Program-made: the position numbers and the translations under genes | The notes under the pieces: model-generated | Databases searched by the model: none | What the model saw: only the letters and a program-made list of their open reading frames with translations | Told to the model about the DNA's origin: nothing | In this document: positions 46,103-54,442 of the stretch, piece after piece | Position numbering within the stretch: position 1 is the stretch's first letter | How the letters are laid out: every line of letters starts with the position of its first letter | Assembly (NCBI GenBank): GCA_963739005.1 | Contig: CAVTYQ010000007.1 | Span: 930,001 to 994,000, forward strand | Direction of reading: 5' to 3' | DNA: 64,000 nucleotides | Source of the DNA: DASWJZ01 sp963739005 | Lineage (GTDB): Bacteria; Pseudomonadota; Alphaproteobacteria; Rhizobiales; Afifellaceae

Positions 46103-47953
46103 ATGTTCCAGAGCTTCATCGACACTGCCGATCCCACCAAAGGCGCCGAGCGCGCCGCAGCCCTTCGCGCCAAGCTCAAGGAGCTCGGTCTCGACGGCTT
46201 CATCGTGCCCCGCGCCGACGAGCATCAGGGCGAATACGTGCCGAAGGCGTCGGAGCGCCTCGCCTGGCTGACCGGCTTCAGCGGCTCGGCCGGAACGGCG
46301 GTCGTGCTCGCCGACAAGGCGGCGATCTTCGTCGACGGCCGCTATACGCTGCAGGTGCGCGAGCAGGTCGACACCAATGTGTTCGCGCCGGTCGCCGTAA
46401 TGGAGACGTCGGTCGCCGACTGGCTGAAGGCGAACGTCACAAAGGGGCAGCGCATCGCCTACGACCCCTGGCTGATGACGCGCGCGCAGGTGCGCCAGAT
46501 CAAGAAGAGCCTCGAGAGCGCCGGCGCGGAGCTCGTCGCAGTCGACGAGAATCCGCTCGACGCGGTGTGGAGCGACCGGCCCGGACCGCCGCTCGCCGCC
46601 GTCTTCGAACAACCGGAGACGCTCGCCGGCAAGCCGGTCGACGCGAAGATCAAGGAGGCGAGCGGAATCGTCGCGGAGAAGCGCGCCGACGTCGCCATCC
46701 TGACCGACCCGGCATCGATCGCCTGGCTCTTCAACATCCGCGGCAACGACATCGGGCATACACCCTCCCCGCTCGCCTTCGCCGCCATCCACGCGGAAGG
46801 CCGCCCGGAGTTCTTCATCGACGGGCGCAAGCTCTCAAACGCCGTGCGCGACCGGCTCGAAAGCTTCGCCGACGTGCGCGAGGCGCGCGATTTCTCAAAT
46901 CGCCTGACGGCGCTTGGGAGCGAGAAGCGGAAGGTGCTCTTCGACCCGCAGGGCTCTGCGGAAGCGGTGGCGCGGCTCGTCGAAGACGCCGGCGGCACGA
47001 TCGTGGAATCCGCCGATCCGGTCCAACTGCCGAAGGCGAAGAAGAACGCCGCCGAGCTCCAGGGCGCGCGGGCCGCGCATCTTCGCGACGGCGTCGCCAT
47101 GGCGCGCTTCCTCCGCTTCGTGGAGACGAGCGCGCCGGGTTCGCTGACCGAGATCGACGCGGCGAAGGCGCTCGAAACGTTTCGCGCGGAGACCGCGGCG
47201 GAAGCCGGCACGCCGCTCGCCGATCTCGCCTTCGACGCGATCTCCTCGACCGGACCGAACGGCGCGATCAACCACTACCGCGTCACCGAGCGCACCGACC
47301 GCCGGCTCGAAGAGGGCGACCTCTATCTGATCGATTCCGGCGGACAGTATCGCGACGGCACCACCGACGTCACCCGCACCGTGCCGATCGGCGCGCCTTC
47401 GCGCGAGCGCCTCGACCTCTTCCGCGACCGCTTCACCCGCGTGCTTCGGGGCCACATCGCAATCGCGATGGCGCGCTTCCCGAAGGGCACGACCGGCGCG
47501 CAACTCGATCCCTTCGCGCGCCACGCGCTCTGGCAGGCGGGCCTCGACTTCGACCACGGCACCGGCCACGGCGTTGGCGCTTATCTCTCAGTGCACGAAG
47601 GGCCGCAGCGGATCGCCAAGACCGGCAGCGCGCCGCTCGAGCCGGGCATGATCATCTCCAACGAGCCTGGCTATTATGTCGCCGGCGATTTCGGCATCCG
47701 CATCGAGAACCTCGTCGTCGTGCGCGAGGCGGAGCCGGTGCCGGGCGGCGACCGGCCCATGCATTCGTTTGAGACGATCACGCTCAGCCCCATCGACCGC
47801 CGTTTGATCGATCCGTTGCTGATGGCGCCAGCCGAGATCGCCTGGCTCGACACCTACCACCAGCGCGTCTTCGGCGCGCTCTCTGGCTGGCCGACGCTGT
47901 CGGCCGAAGACCGCGTCTGGCTCGAAGCGGCCTGCCGGCCGATCGTGGGCTAA
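46103..47953 (+). CDS. Xaa-Pro aminopeptidase (M24 family)
   Basis: This dinuclear-metal aminopeptidase removes residues preceding proline. The 616-residue three-domain form has two creatinase-like N-terminal domains (about 1-310) and the M24 pita-bread domain with metal ligands in DSGGQYRDGTTDVTRT (two Asp), TGHGVGAYLSVHEGP (His), ISNEPGYYV (Glu) and FETITLSPID (Glu). The long form is typical of alphaproteobacterial and eukaryotic APP1 enzymes. ATG 46103 begins MFQSFIDTADPTKGAERA. The stop overlaps the convergent LysR gene by 4 bases. Confidence 0.93.
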   Translation: MFQSFIDTADPTKGAERAAALRAKLKELGLDGFIVPRADEHQGEYVPKASERLAWLTGFSGSAGTAVVLADKAAIFVDGRYTLQVREQVDTNVFAPVAVMETSVADWLKANVTKGQRIAYDPWLMTRAQVRQIKKSLESAGAELVAVDENPLDAVWSDRPGPPLAAVFEQPETLAGKPVDAKIKEASGIVAEKRADVAILTDPASIAWLFNIRGNDIGHTPSPLAFAAIHAEGRPEFFIDGRKLSNAVRDRLESFADVREARDFSNRLTALGSEKRKVLFDPQGSAEAVARLVEDAGGTIVESADPVQLPKAKKNAAELQGARAAHLRDGVAMARFLRFVETSAPGSLTEIDAAKALETFRAETAAEAGTPLADLAFDAISSTGPNGAINHYRVTERTDRRLEEGDLYLIDSGGQYRDGTTDVTRTVPIGAPSRERLDLFRDRFTRVLRGHIAIAMARFPKGTTGAQLDPFARHALWQAGLDFDHGTGHGVGAYLSVHEGPQRIAKTGSAPLEPGMIISNEPGYYVAGDFGIRIENLVVVREAEPVPGGDRPMHSFETITLSPIDRRLIDPLLMAPAEIAWLDTYHQRVFGALSGWPTLSAEDRVWLEAACRPIVG

Positions 47954-48864
47954 GCGAACAGCTCCTTGGCGGCGGCCTCGCCGCAGGTTATGGCGACCAG
48001 CCAGCGCGCAACGCGCCGCGCCGGGACGGTGAGTTCCGCCGCGTCGGCATGGATGAGGAAATAGGCGCAGCCGCTTTCGTCGGCAGTGCCGAATGGGGCC
48101 ACGAGCTTCCCCTCCCCGAGCCAGCGACCGACAAGCGGCTGCCGCCCGATCCCAAGACCGAGCCCCTCGCTCACCGCGTGAAGCACCTGCTCGGTCCCGT
48201 CGAGCACGAGCGGATCCTGCAGCGGCGGCGGCGCGACGCCGTGCGCCTGTGTCCACTCGCGCCATTCTTCCGGGTGCGCGGCGTTGACGATCAGGCGATG
48301 TTCTTTGAACGAGGTCTCGGGATCGGCGTCGGGGCCAAGGAGCCCTGGCGGGCACACCGGAAACGCCTGCTCGCCGAAGAGACGAACTGCGTTCAGGCCG
48401 CTCCAGCTTCCCTGCCCGTAGCGGATGCCGAGTTCGACCTGCTCGCGGCGCAGATCTACGACACGGTTCGACGGGATCATCTGCAGGTTGATCTCGGGAA
48501 GCGCGGCCTCGAGCTGCCCCAGCCTCGGGATGAGCCAGAGCGTCGCAAGCGAGGTCGGGAGCGTGAGCGAAACGCGGCAGACCGGCCCGGCAAGCGCCTC
48601 CGTCGCACGGCGGATGCGCGAGAAGGCCGGATCGATCTCGTCGAAATAGGTCTGCCCGGCGAGCGTCAGACGCACCGCGTTTCCGGCGCGATCGAAGAGG
48701 CGCACGCCGAGATGGTCCTCAAGCTTGCGAACCTGATGGCTGACCGCCGACTCGGATAGACCGAGCGCGCCGGCGGCCTCGCGGAAGCGGCCGCAGCGGG
48801 CCGCCGCGTGAAAGCTCCTTAGTGCGTGAAGAGGCGGAAGCTGGGAAAGCCGTTCTTCCGACAT
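47950..48864 (-). CDS. LysR-family transcriptional regulator (GcvA-like)
   Basis: The 304-residue regulator has an N-terminal winged helix-turn-helix (LPPLHALRSFHAAARCGRFR, EAAGALGLSESAVSHQVRKL) and an effector domain (about 95-295) resembling the GcvA group. I place the start at ATG 48864 (MSEERLSQLPPL); ATG 48879 is five codons upstream. A 17-bp inverted repeat (48877-48893) lies just upstream and is the likely autoregulatory and target site. The divergent DUF1127 gene is the probable regulated partner, as LysR/DUF1127 pairs are common. The effector is unknown. Confidence 0.88.
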   Translation of the reverse strand: MSEERLSQLPPLHALRSFHAAARCGRFREAAGALGLSESAVSHQVRKLEDHLGVRLFDRAGNAVRLTLAGQTYFDEIDPAFSRIRRATEALAGPVCRVSLTLPTSLATLWLIPRLGQLEAALPEINLQMIPSNRVVDLRREQVELGIRYGQGSWSGLNAVRLFGEQAFPVCPPGLLGPDADPETSFKEHRLIVNAAHPEEWREWTQAHGVAPPPLQDPLVLDGTEQVLHAVSEGLGLGIGRQPLVGRWLGEGKLVAPFGTADESGCAYFLIHADAAELTVPARRVARWLVAITCGEAAAKELFA

Positions 48865-48876
48865 TGGCACCTCCAG

Positions 48877-48893
48877 CATGAATGCTGTTCATG
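48877..48893. promoter_or_regulatory. inverted repeat, probable LysR-type operator
   Basis: CATGAA-TGCTG-TTCATG is a 17-bp perfect inverted repeat directly upstream of the LysR gene. A related TTCATGAA palindrome occurs at 48973-48980, 22 bases before the divergent DUF1127 start. The pair brackets the intergenic region in the way LysR recruitment and activation sites do. Confidence 0.55.
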
Positions 48894-49001
48894 CTTCCTT
48901 GCGCACTGCGCGTTCGGAAACTCGCTCTTTAGCGCATAAATCAATCTCAAGGAAGATTGGCGGAAACCGATCTTCATGAACAGCGCTCAAGGAGCCCAAC
49001 C

Positions 49002-49238
49002 ATGAACCCGCTTTCAAGAATCTTTGGAGGACGGCGCAGGCGGCTTGGAATTCGCGATCTGAGGGCCTTGCCGCCGGAGCTTCTTCTCGACATCGGCGTC
49101 GAGCCGGATCGAATCGGCGCCGTCATGCTGCAAGCACGCCGCGCCGCCCCGAAAGCGCGCCGGGCGAAGGCCCCGGATTTCGCCCTGCCGGGTCTCTCAA
49201 ACAGCGCCTGGCCCTATCCCTGGCGGGGCGCCCGCTGA
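49002..49238 (+). CDS. DUF1127-domain small protein
   Basis: The 78-residue protein contains the DUF1127 pattern IRDLRALPPELLLDIGVEPD (usual core: LRDIGL), followed by a basic Ala/Arg stretch and a C-terminus ending WPYPWRGAR. AAGGAG lies about 7 bases before ATG 49002. DUF1127 proteins are small, often RNA-binding regulators of phosphate, carbon or stress functions in Alphaproteobacteria; the role here is not known. It is divergent from the LysR gene. Confidence 0.78.
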   Translation: MNPLSRIFGGRRRRLGIRDLRALPPELLLDIGVEPDRIGAVMLQARRAAPKARRAKAPDFALPGLSNSAWPYPWRGAR

Positions 49239-49249
49239 AGGCGCCTCCC

Positions 49250-49555
49250 TCAGAGCCCCGCCGCCCTGAGTAGCGCCACCGTCACCGCGGCAAGAACGAG
49301 CGTCGGCATGATGGAGAAACGCGTCGCGGCGGCGACCGTCACCGCTGCCGCGATGGTCTCGGCGACGCCCGTCGCAAGGACCGCAGGTGCGACGAGCGCG
49401 GTGATGACGGCAACCGGTACGGCATCTAGCGCTGCTTCGACGCGGCGGTCGACGCACGCGAAGCGGGAGAGGATCAGATGCCCGGCGACACGCGTGCCGT
49501 AGCTACCGACCGCCAGCACCAGGATCAGGAGCAGCGTCAGCGGGTCGACGCTCAC
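49250..49555 (-). CDS. azlD: AzlD-family branched-chain amino acid exporter subunit
   Basis: This small partner of AzlC is a 101-residue protein from GTG 49555 with about four hydrophobic helices (LTLLLILVLAVGSYGTRVAG, AALDAVPVAVITALVAPAVL, MPTLVLAAVTVALLRAAGL). The GTG overlaps the azlC stop (GTGA), so the two are translationally coupled. AzlCD export branched-chain amino acids or analogues. The longer frame to 49957 belongs to another frame inside azlC and was rejected. Confidence 0.88.
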   Translation of the reverse strand: MSVDPLTLLLILVLAVGSYGTRVAGHLILSRFACVDRRVEAALDAVPVAVITALVAPAVLATGVAETIAAAVTVAAATRFSIMPTLVLAAVTVALLRAAGL

Positions 49556-50274
49556 GCGCGCGCTTCCTTCGGCTTGGCGAGAAGGGCGGCGACGCCCATG
49601 CCGGCGACCGCACCGACGGCGAAGTGCCAGGGCGCGCCGACAACGAGATATGTGACAAGCGCCGCGCTGGCGCTCGCGAGGATCACCGGCAGCGCGTTCC
49701 GCCGCTTGCGGAAGCCGACGACCAGATAGAGGAAATAGCCGGTGACCAGGAAGTCGAGGCCGATCGTCTCGGGCCGTTGAATCTGATTGCCGATGACGGC
49801 GCCGACCAGGGTCGTCGCGCTCCAGTTCAGATAAAGCGGCACGCCGAGTCCGAAATAGTAGGGCACGCTCAGACGCTCCCCGCCTTTCAGCTCGGCGAAC
49901 GCGTAGGCCGGATCGGTGAGCAGCGTGAAGCCGAGATAGCGTTCCGCCGGCGACCAATGCCGCATCTTGCGGCCGACGGCCGCGCTATAGAGCACGTTGC
50001 GGAGATTGACCGCCAATGCGGAGAACAGAATCGTCCAGAACGGCAGCGGGCTTGCCCAGAATTCGAGCGCAACGAACTGCGCCGCGCCGCCATAGACGGT
50101 CGCGCTCATCAGCACGCTTTCCGCGACGCTGATCCCCTTCTTCACCGCAAGCGCACCGAACACGAGCCCGAACGGAATCGTGGCGACGAGGACCGGGAAG
50201 ATATCGCGTGCCCCGTGGAGGAAATCCGCGACGTCAGCACGACGCGCGGAGCCGCTGGCATCTCGCTTGAGCAT
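49552..50274 (-). CDS. azlC: AzlC-family branched-chain amino acid exporter subunit
   Basis: The 240-residue membrane protein has the AzlC features: GARDIFPVLVATIPFGLVFG near the N-terminus, MSATVYGGAAQFVALEFWA, AVNLRNVLYSAAVGRKM and LLTDPAYAFAELKGG. With AzlD it forms a branched-chain amino acid efflux system in the inner membrane. ATG 50274 (MLKRDASGSARRADVADFLH) is the first start of the frame. The operon stands alone, about 130 bp after the divergent DUF3828-like genes. Confidence 0.9.
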   Translation of the reverse strand: MLKRDASGSARRADVADFLHGARDIFPVLVATIPFGLVFGALAVKKGISVAESVLMSATVYGGAAQFVALEFWASPLPFWTILFSALAVNLRNVLYSAAVGRKMRHWSPAERYLGFTLLTDPAYAFAELKGGERLSVPYYFGLGVPLYLNWSATTLVGAVIGNQIQRPETIGLDFLVTGYFLYLVVGFRKRRNALPVILASASAALVTYLVVGAPWHFAVGAVAGMGVAALLAKPKEARA

Positions 50275-50370
50275 CGGCGGAAGCTAGGTCAGCGGCGCTG
50301 ACCTGTCGCGTTCTTTCGGCTGACCGCGCGATTCAATTCCGCTGAATGGCGGGCGGCGCGGCAGCGCTTT

Positions 50371-50829
50371 CTACTCCCCTTTCAGGAGCTTGCTCAGGAC
50401 CCACGCGTCATCGGGATTGTTCGAGGCGATGTCGTCGATCCTCCAGGTTCCCCCTTCCTTGAGGAGGCTGTAAGTCAGCTCCGTCCCGTAGTCGAAGTTG
50501 GTGAATTCGACGACGATCGTCGCCTTGTCGCCCGACACCTCTTCGGAGGTGATCGAAAGGTCCTTGAGGGCGTAGTCCTGTGCGGAGATGACCGGATCGA
50601 AATCGAGCGCGCCGACTTCGTCGGAGCTGGAGCGAGCGTTGTAGTCGGCGAAAAGCTTGTTCAGCTCGTTGGTCAGGATCGCCGGGTTGTCTTCGATCGC
50701 GGTGAACTTCGCCTGCGGATCGAGATACTGCTTGTAGATGCCGTCGATGAGGTCGGAGGGGCCATCGGCCCACGCTGGCTGGCCGACAATGGCGGAAAAG
50801 AGAGCCAGGGCGAAAACTACCGCACGCAT
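50371..50829 (-). CDS. secreted DUF3828-like protein, intact copy
   Basis: The 152-residue product (ATG 50829) has a signal peptide (MRAVVFALALFSAIVGQPAW, cut after WA-DG) and a mature domain (SDLIDGIYKQYLDPQAKFTA, LNKLFADYNARSS, DFDPVISAQDYALKDLSITS, ATIVVEFTNFDYGTELTY, WRIDDIASNNPDDAWVL). This resembles DUF3828, an NTF2-like fold of unknown role. An ATG at 50862 is in frame but lacks signal-peptide sense. A paralog of exactly equal repaired length lies 70 bp upstream. Confidence 0.78.
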   Translation of the reverse strand: MRAVVFALALFSAIVGQPAWADGPSDLIDGIYKQYLDPQAKFTAIEDNPAILTNELNKLFADYNARSSSDEVGALDFDPVISAQDYALKDLSITSEEVSGDKATIVVEFTNFDYGTELTYSLLKEGGTWRIDDIASNNPDDAWVLSKLLKGE

Positions 50830-50899
50830 CGGCAAACCTCGCAGGCGAAACGAATCCATCATAGCGCAACGCAGTGGCGGGCAGATAGCTGGCGGTGGC

Positions 50900-51359
50900 C
50901 TACTCTCCCTCCAGGATCCTGCTCAGCACCCAGGCACGGCCCGGCTCAGCCAATTCGATGTCGTCGATCTTCCACGCGCCCGCCTCGCGGACGAGGCGAT
51001 AGGTCAGCTCGATCGGATCGTCGAAGTTCAGGAACCGTACCACAACCGTCGCCGTGTCGCCCGCAACGGCCTCCGAGGCGATCGAGAAATCCTTCAGCGC
51101 GTAGTCCTGGCCGGCGACGAACGGATCGAAATCGAGATTGCCGACGTAGTCGGCACTTGAGCGCTTATCGTCTTCGGCGAAGAGCTCGTTCAGATGCTTG
51201 CTCACGAACGGTCGTCCGACCTCGCTCGGCGCGCCAAGCTCGCGGGGCGTGAGATAGAGGTCGTAGAGACGCCGTAATCGCATCGGAAGGGCTGTCGGCT
51301 TTTGCGGGCTGCGCGCCGAAAACGCATAAGACCACAAAGACGAAAGCCGCAGCACGCAT
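50900..51359 (-). pseudogene. secreted DUF3828-like paralog with one +1 frame break
   Basis: The signal peptide MRAAAFVFVVLCVFGAQPAK (start ATG 51359) is in one frame, and the body (RLYDLYLTPRELGAPSEVGR ... DFDPFVAGQDYALKDFSIAS ... AWVLSRILEGE) in the next. Removing one G of the GG near 51272 (ACGGCG to ACGCG) joins SDAIT to RLYDLYL and gives 152 residues, the same length as the neighbouring intact copy, with which it aligns throughout. The two genes are a tandem duplication. The break may be a base-call insertion or a very young inactivation. Confidence 0.75.
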
Positions 51360-51520
51360 CGGCGACCCCGTGGCACGCGAGACATGATCATACACCGCGG
51401 GCGGTCGTGCGAGCGCACCAGCGTTCTTCCCGAAAAGACCTCCATCTTTCCACTTTCCGGACACAACTGATTTCCGCGGTCCGCGTTTCCAACGGTGGAG
51501 GTCTGAAGAGGAGATTAGCC

Positions 51521-52216
51521 ATGAAAGCGATTATGACGGGCGTCGCGCTCGCGGCGCTCATTGCCGGTTCTCCTGCAATTGCAGCCGGTAAGTGGCAGCA
51601 GGTCGCGCAAGCGGATCAGCAGCCGGTGCAGTCCCAGGAGATGCAGGCAGCGCCCGCCTGCCCGGAGGGCCAGACATGCCCGGCCGATTTGACGGCTGGA
51701 GCCGCCGGCCAACCGGCGACGACGGGCAGCCTGCCGGCTCAGCCGGACGCGACCGACACCGCGAAAAGCGATACGCCGCAGGACGCCACCAATCAGTTGG
51801 CGGCTCAGCAGCCTGCCGGCAAATTCCTGGATGAGCAGAGCGACAACGCGGTCCTTGCCTCCGAGCTGATGGGGCAGACCGTATACGACTCCGCCGACAA
51901 CTCCCTCGGCGACATCAACGACATCATCTGGACCGACGACGGCAACATCCAGGGCGTGGTCGTCGGTGTCGGCGGCTTTCTCGGCATCGGTGAGAAGAGC
52001 GTCGCCGTCAACTACAACGCGCTCAACATCACCACCGACGAGAACGGCAAGAAGAAGCTCGTGCTCGATGCAACGTCAGACGAGCTCGCCGCCGCGCCCG
52101 AATTCGTGACCACCGCGCAGAAGCTGGCGGAGGCACGGGCGCAGCAGCCGCCCGCCGCCGACCAGAGCGCCGGCGGCCTCGCGCCGGTGCAGCCGCCGGC
52201 ACAACCGGCCCAGTAG
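51521..52216 (+). CDS. secreted PRC-barrel domain protein
   Basis: The 231-residue protein (ATG 51521) has a signal peptide (MKAIMTGVALAALIAGSPAI, cut near AIAAG), then a Gln/Ala/Thr-rich linker with two cysteines (ACPEGQTCPAD). A PRC-barrel follows (SELMGQTVYDSADNSLGDIN, IIWTDDGNIQGVVVGVGGFL, GIGEKSVAVNYNALNI) and a Pro/Gln tail. Such periplasmic PRC-barrel proteins are common in Rhizobiales, with unknown function and sometimes stress-linked. GAAGAGGAG precedes the start. An intrinsic terminator follows. Confidence 0.85.
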   Translation: MKAIMTGVALAALIAGSPAIAAGKWQQVAQADQQPVQSQEMQAAPACPEGQTCPADLTAGAAGQPATTGSLPAQPDATDTAKSDTPQDATNQLAAQQPAGKFLDEQSDNAVLASELMGQTVYDSADNSLGDINDIIWTDDGNIQGVVVGVGGFLGIGEKSVAVNYNALNITTDENGKKKLVLDATSDELAAAPEFVTTAQKLAEARAQQPPAADQSAGGLAPVQPPAQPAQ

Positions 52217-52235
52217 CCGACGCTTCAAAATCCGA

Positions 52236-52270
52236 AGAGCCTGCCGGTACCCGCCGGCGGGCTCTTTCTT
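52236..52270 (+). terminator. intrinsic terminator after the PRC-barrel gene
   Basis: AGAGCC-T-GCCGG and CCGGC-G-GGCTCT form a 12-bp stem (with one T-G pair) around a 6-base loop, followed by TTCTT. It lies 20 bp after the PRC-barrel stop and 25 bp before the end of the convergent ligA, and could also serve ligA from the other side. Confidence 0.75.
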
Positions 52271-52294
52271 CCCGGACGCTCGTAGCGGGAGCGG

Positions 52295-54424
52295 CTAGCT
52301 CCCGACCCGCTTGAGCCACGCATCCTCGTCGATGACCTCGATGCCGAGCTCGGTGGCCTTCTTGAGCTTCGAGCCGGCGCCGGGACCGGCGACGACGAGG
52401 TCGGTCTTCGCCGAGACGGAGCCCGCGACCTTGGCGCCAAGCCGCTCGGCCATGGCCTTCGCCTCATCGCGTGTCATCTTCTCCAGCGAGCCGGTGAAGA
52501 CCACGGTCTTGCCGGCGACAGGCGAGTCGCTTGCGACCGCTTCCATCGGCTGCGGCGTCACTTCCTTCAAGAGCCGGTCGAGTTCTTCCTGGTTATGCTC
52601 TTCGTGGAAGAACTGCACGATCGCCTCGGCCACGACCGGGCCGATCCCCTCGATGCCGTCGATCTCGGCGAGCGCGGCTTCGTCGCCGTGCGCGGCGGCG
52701 GTGGCGGTCTTGCGGAGCGAATCGAAGTTGCCAAAGTGGCGCGCCAGGAGCCGCGCGTTGGTCTCGCCGATATGGCGGATGCCAAGCGCGTGGATGAAGC
52801 GGTTGAGCTCCACCTCGCGACGCGCCTCGATCGCGCGCATCAGATTATTGATTGACGTTTCCTTGTGACCCTCGCGGCCTTCGAGCATCGCCGGCGTGAG
52901 CTTGAAGATGTCGGAGGGATGCTTGATCAGGCCGTCGCGGTAGAACGCCTCGATCTGCTTGAAGCCGAGCCCTTCGATGTCGAATGTGTCGCGGCCGACG
53001 AAATGGCGGAGCCGTTCCACCGCCTGCGCCGGGCAGATCAGCGTGCCGGTGCAGCGGCGGACGGAATCCTCGCGCCCGGTGTTGGGATTGATCTCGCGCA
53101 CGGCGTCGCTACCGCATTCCGGACACTTGGTCGGAAACTTGTAAGGCGTCGCACCGGATGGGCGTTGCGCGAGGATCACGTCGACGATCTGCGGGATGAC
53201 GTCGCCGGCGCGCTCCACAATCACCGTGTCGCCGATCCTTATGTCCTTGCCCTCGCGGATCGGCTCGCCGTCATTGCCGATCCCCTTGATGTAATCCTCG
53301 TTGTGGAGCGAGGCGTTCTGCACCACGACGCCGCCGACGGTGATGGGGCGGAGTTTTGCCACCGGCGTCAGCGCTCCGGTGCGGCCGACTTGTATGTCGA
53401 TCCCCTCGAGCACCGTCGTCGCGCGCTCGGCGGCGAACTTGTGCGCGATCGCCCAGCGCGGCTCGCGCGAGACGAAGCCGAGGCGGTTCTGTAGACTGAG
53501 GTCATCAACCTTATAGACGACGCCGTCGATGTCGTAACCGAGCGAGGCGCGCTTCGCCTCCATGTCGCGATGGAAGGCGAGCGCCTGCTCCGCGCCTTCG
53601 ATGCGCTTGATCCTCGGGTTGACCGGGAAGCCCCATTTCCGGATCGCCGCCAGCATGCCGAACTGCGTGTCGGCCGGCATTCCGCTCATCTCGCCCCAGC
53701 CCCAGGCGAAGAAGTGGAGCGGGCGCTCGGCGGTGATCTTCGGATCGAGCTGGCGGAGTGCGCCCGCCGCGGTGTTCCGCGGATTGACGAAGGTGCGCCC
53801 TCCCCGCTCCGCCTCGCGCCTGTTCAGTTCCGCGAAGTCGGCGTGCGTCATGTAGACCTCGCCACGAATCTCGGCGACGACAGGCGCGCCCTTCGGCAAC
53901 CGCTTTGGGATCTCACCGATTGTGCGGAGATTGGCGGTGACATCCTCGCCTTCGGTGCCGTCGCCGCGCGTCGCGCCGAGAACGAACTCGCCGTCCTCGT
54001 AGCGAAGCGATGAAGAGAGCCCGTCGATCTTCGGCTCGGCGACATAGGGAAGCGGCTTCTCCTCCGGCCATTTCAGGAAGCGGCGCACGCGCGCCATGAA
54101 GTCGACCACGTCTTCCTCGGAAAAGGCGTTGCCGAGCGAGAGCATCGGAATCGAATGCCGCACCTTCTTGAAGCGGCCGCTCGGCTTGGCGCCGACGCGC
54201 TTCGACGGCGAGTCGGCGCGGACGAGGTCGGGAAAGCGCGCTTCGATCGCGAGGTTGAGCTGGCGGAGCGCGTCATAGTCCGCGTCGGTGACGGTCGGCT
54301 GGTCTTCCTGATAGTAGCGCTTGTCGTGCTCGACGATCTCGGCGGCAAGCCGCTCAAGCTCCGCCGCCGCCTCGGTGGAGGTCAGCTTCTCGACCGGCTT
54401 CTTGTCAGCTCCGCCTCGCGCCAT
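52295..54424 (-). CDS. ligA: NAD-dependent DNA ligase
   Basis: LigA seals nicks in replication and repair. The 709-residue protein has all expected parts: Ia domain (YYQEDQPTVTDADYD), the adenylation lysine Lys132 in AEPKIDGLSSSLRYEDG, GDGTEGEDVTANLRTI, the Cys4 zinc finger (CPECGSDAV ... RRCTGTLICPAQ), helix-hairpin-helix repeats (IEGIGPVVAEAIVQFF) and a C-terminal BRCT domain (VAGKTVVFTGSLEKMTRDEA). Start ATG 54424. It belongs to the conserved ligA-recN-bamD-lpxC-ftsZ region, here separated from recN by three inserted genes. Confidence 0.97.
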   Translation of the reverse strand: MARGGADKKPVEKLTSTEAAAELERLAAEIVEHDKRYYQEDQPTVTDADYDALRQLNLAIEARFPDLVRADSPSKRVGAKPSGRFKKVRHSIPMLSLGNAFSEEDVVDFMARVRRFLKWPEEKPLPYVAEPKIDGLSSSLRYEDGEFVLGATRGDGTEGEDVTANLRTIGEIPKRLPKGAPVVAEIRGEVYMTHADFAELNRREAERGGRTFVNPRNTAAGALRQLDPKITAERPLHFFAWGWGEMSGMPADTQFGMLAAIRKWGFPVNPRIKRIEGAEQALAFHRDMEAKRASLGYDIDGVVYKVDDLSLQNRLGFVSREPRWAIAHKFAAERATTVLEGIDIQVGRTGALTPVAKLRPITVGGVVVQNASLHNEDYIKGIGNDGEPIREGKDIRIGDTVIVERAGDVIPQIVDVILAQRPSGATPYKFPTKCPECGSDAVREINPNTGREDSVRRCTGTLICPAQAVERLRHFVGRDTFDIEGLGFKQIEAFYRDGLIKHPSDIFKLTPAMLEGREGHKETSINNLMRAIEARREVELNRFIHALGIRHIGETNARLLARHFGNFDSLRKTATAAAHGDEAALAEIDGIEGIGPVVAEAIVQFFHEEHNQEELDRLLKEVTPQPMEAVASDSPVAGKTVVFTGSLEKMTRDEAKAMAERLGAKVAGSVSAKTDLVVAGPGAGSKLKKATELGIEVIDEDAWLKRVGS

Positions 54425-54442
54425 CTCGATTTCCTGCTCCGC

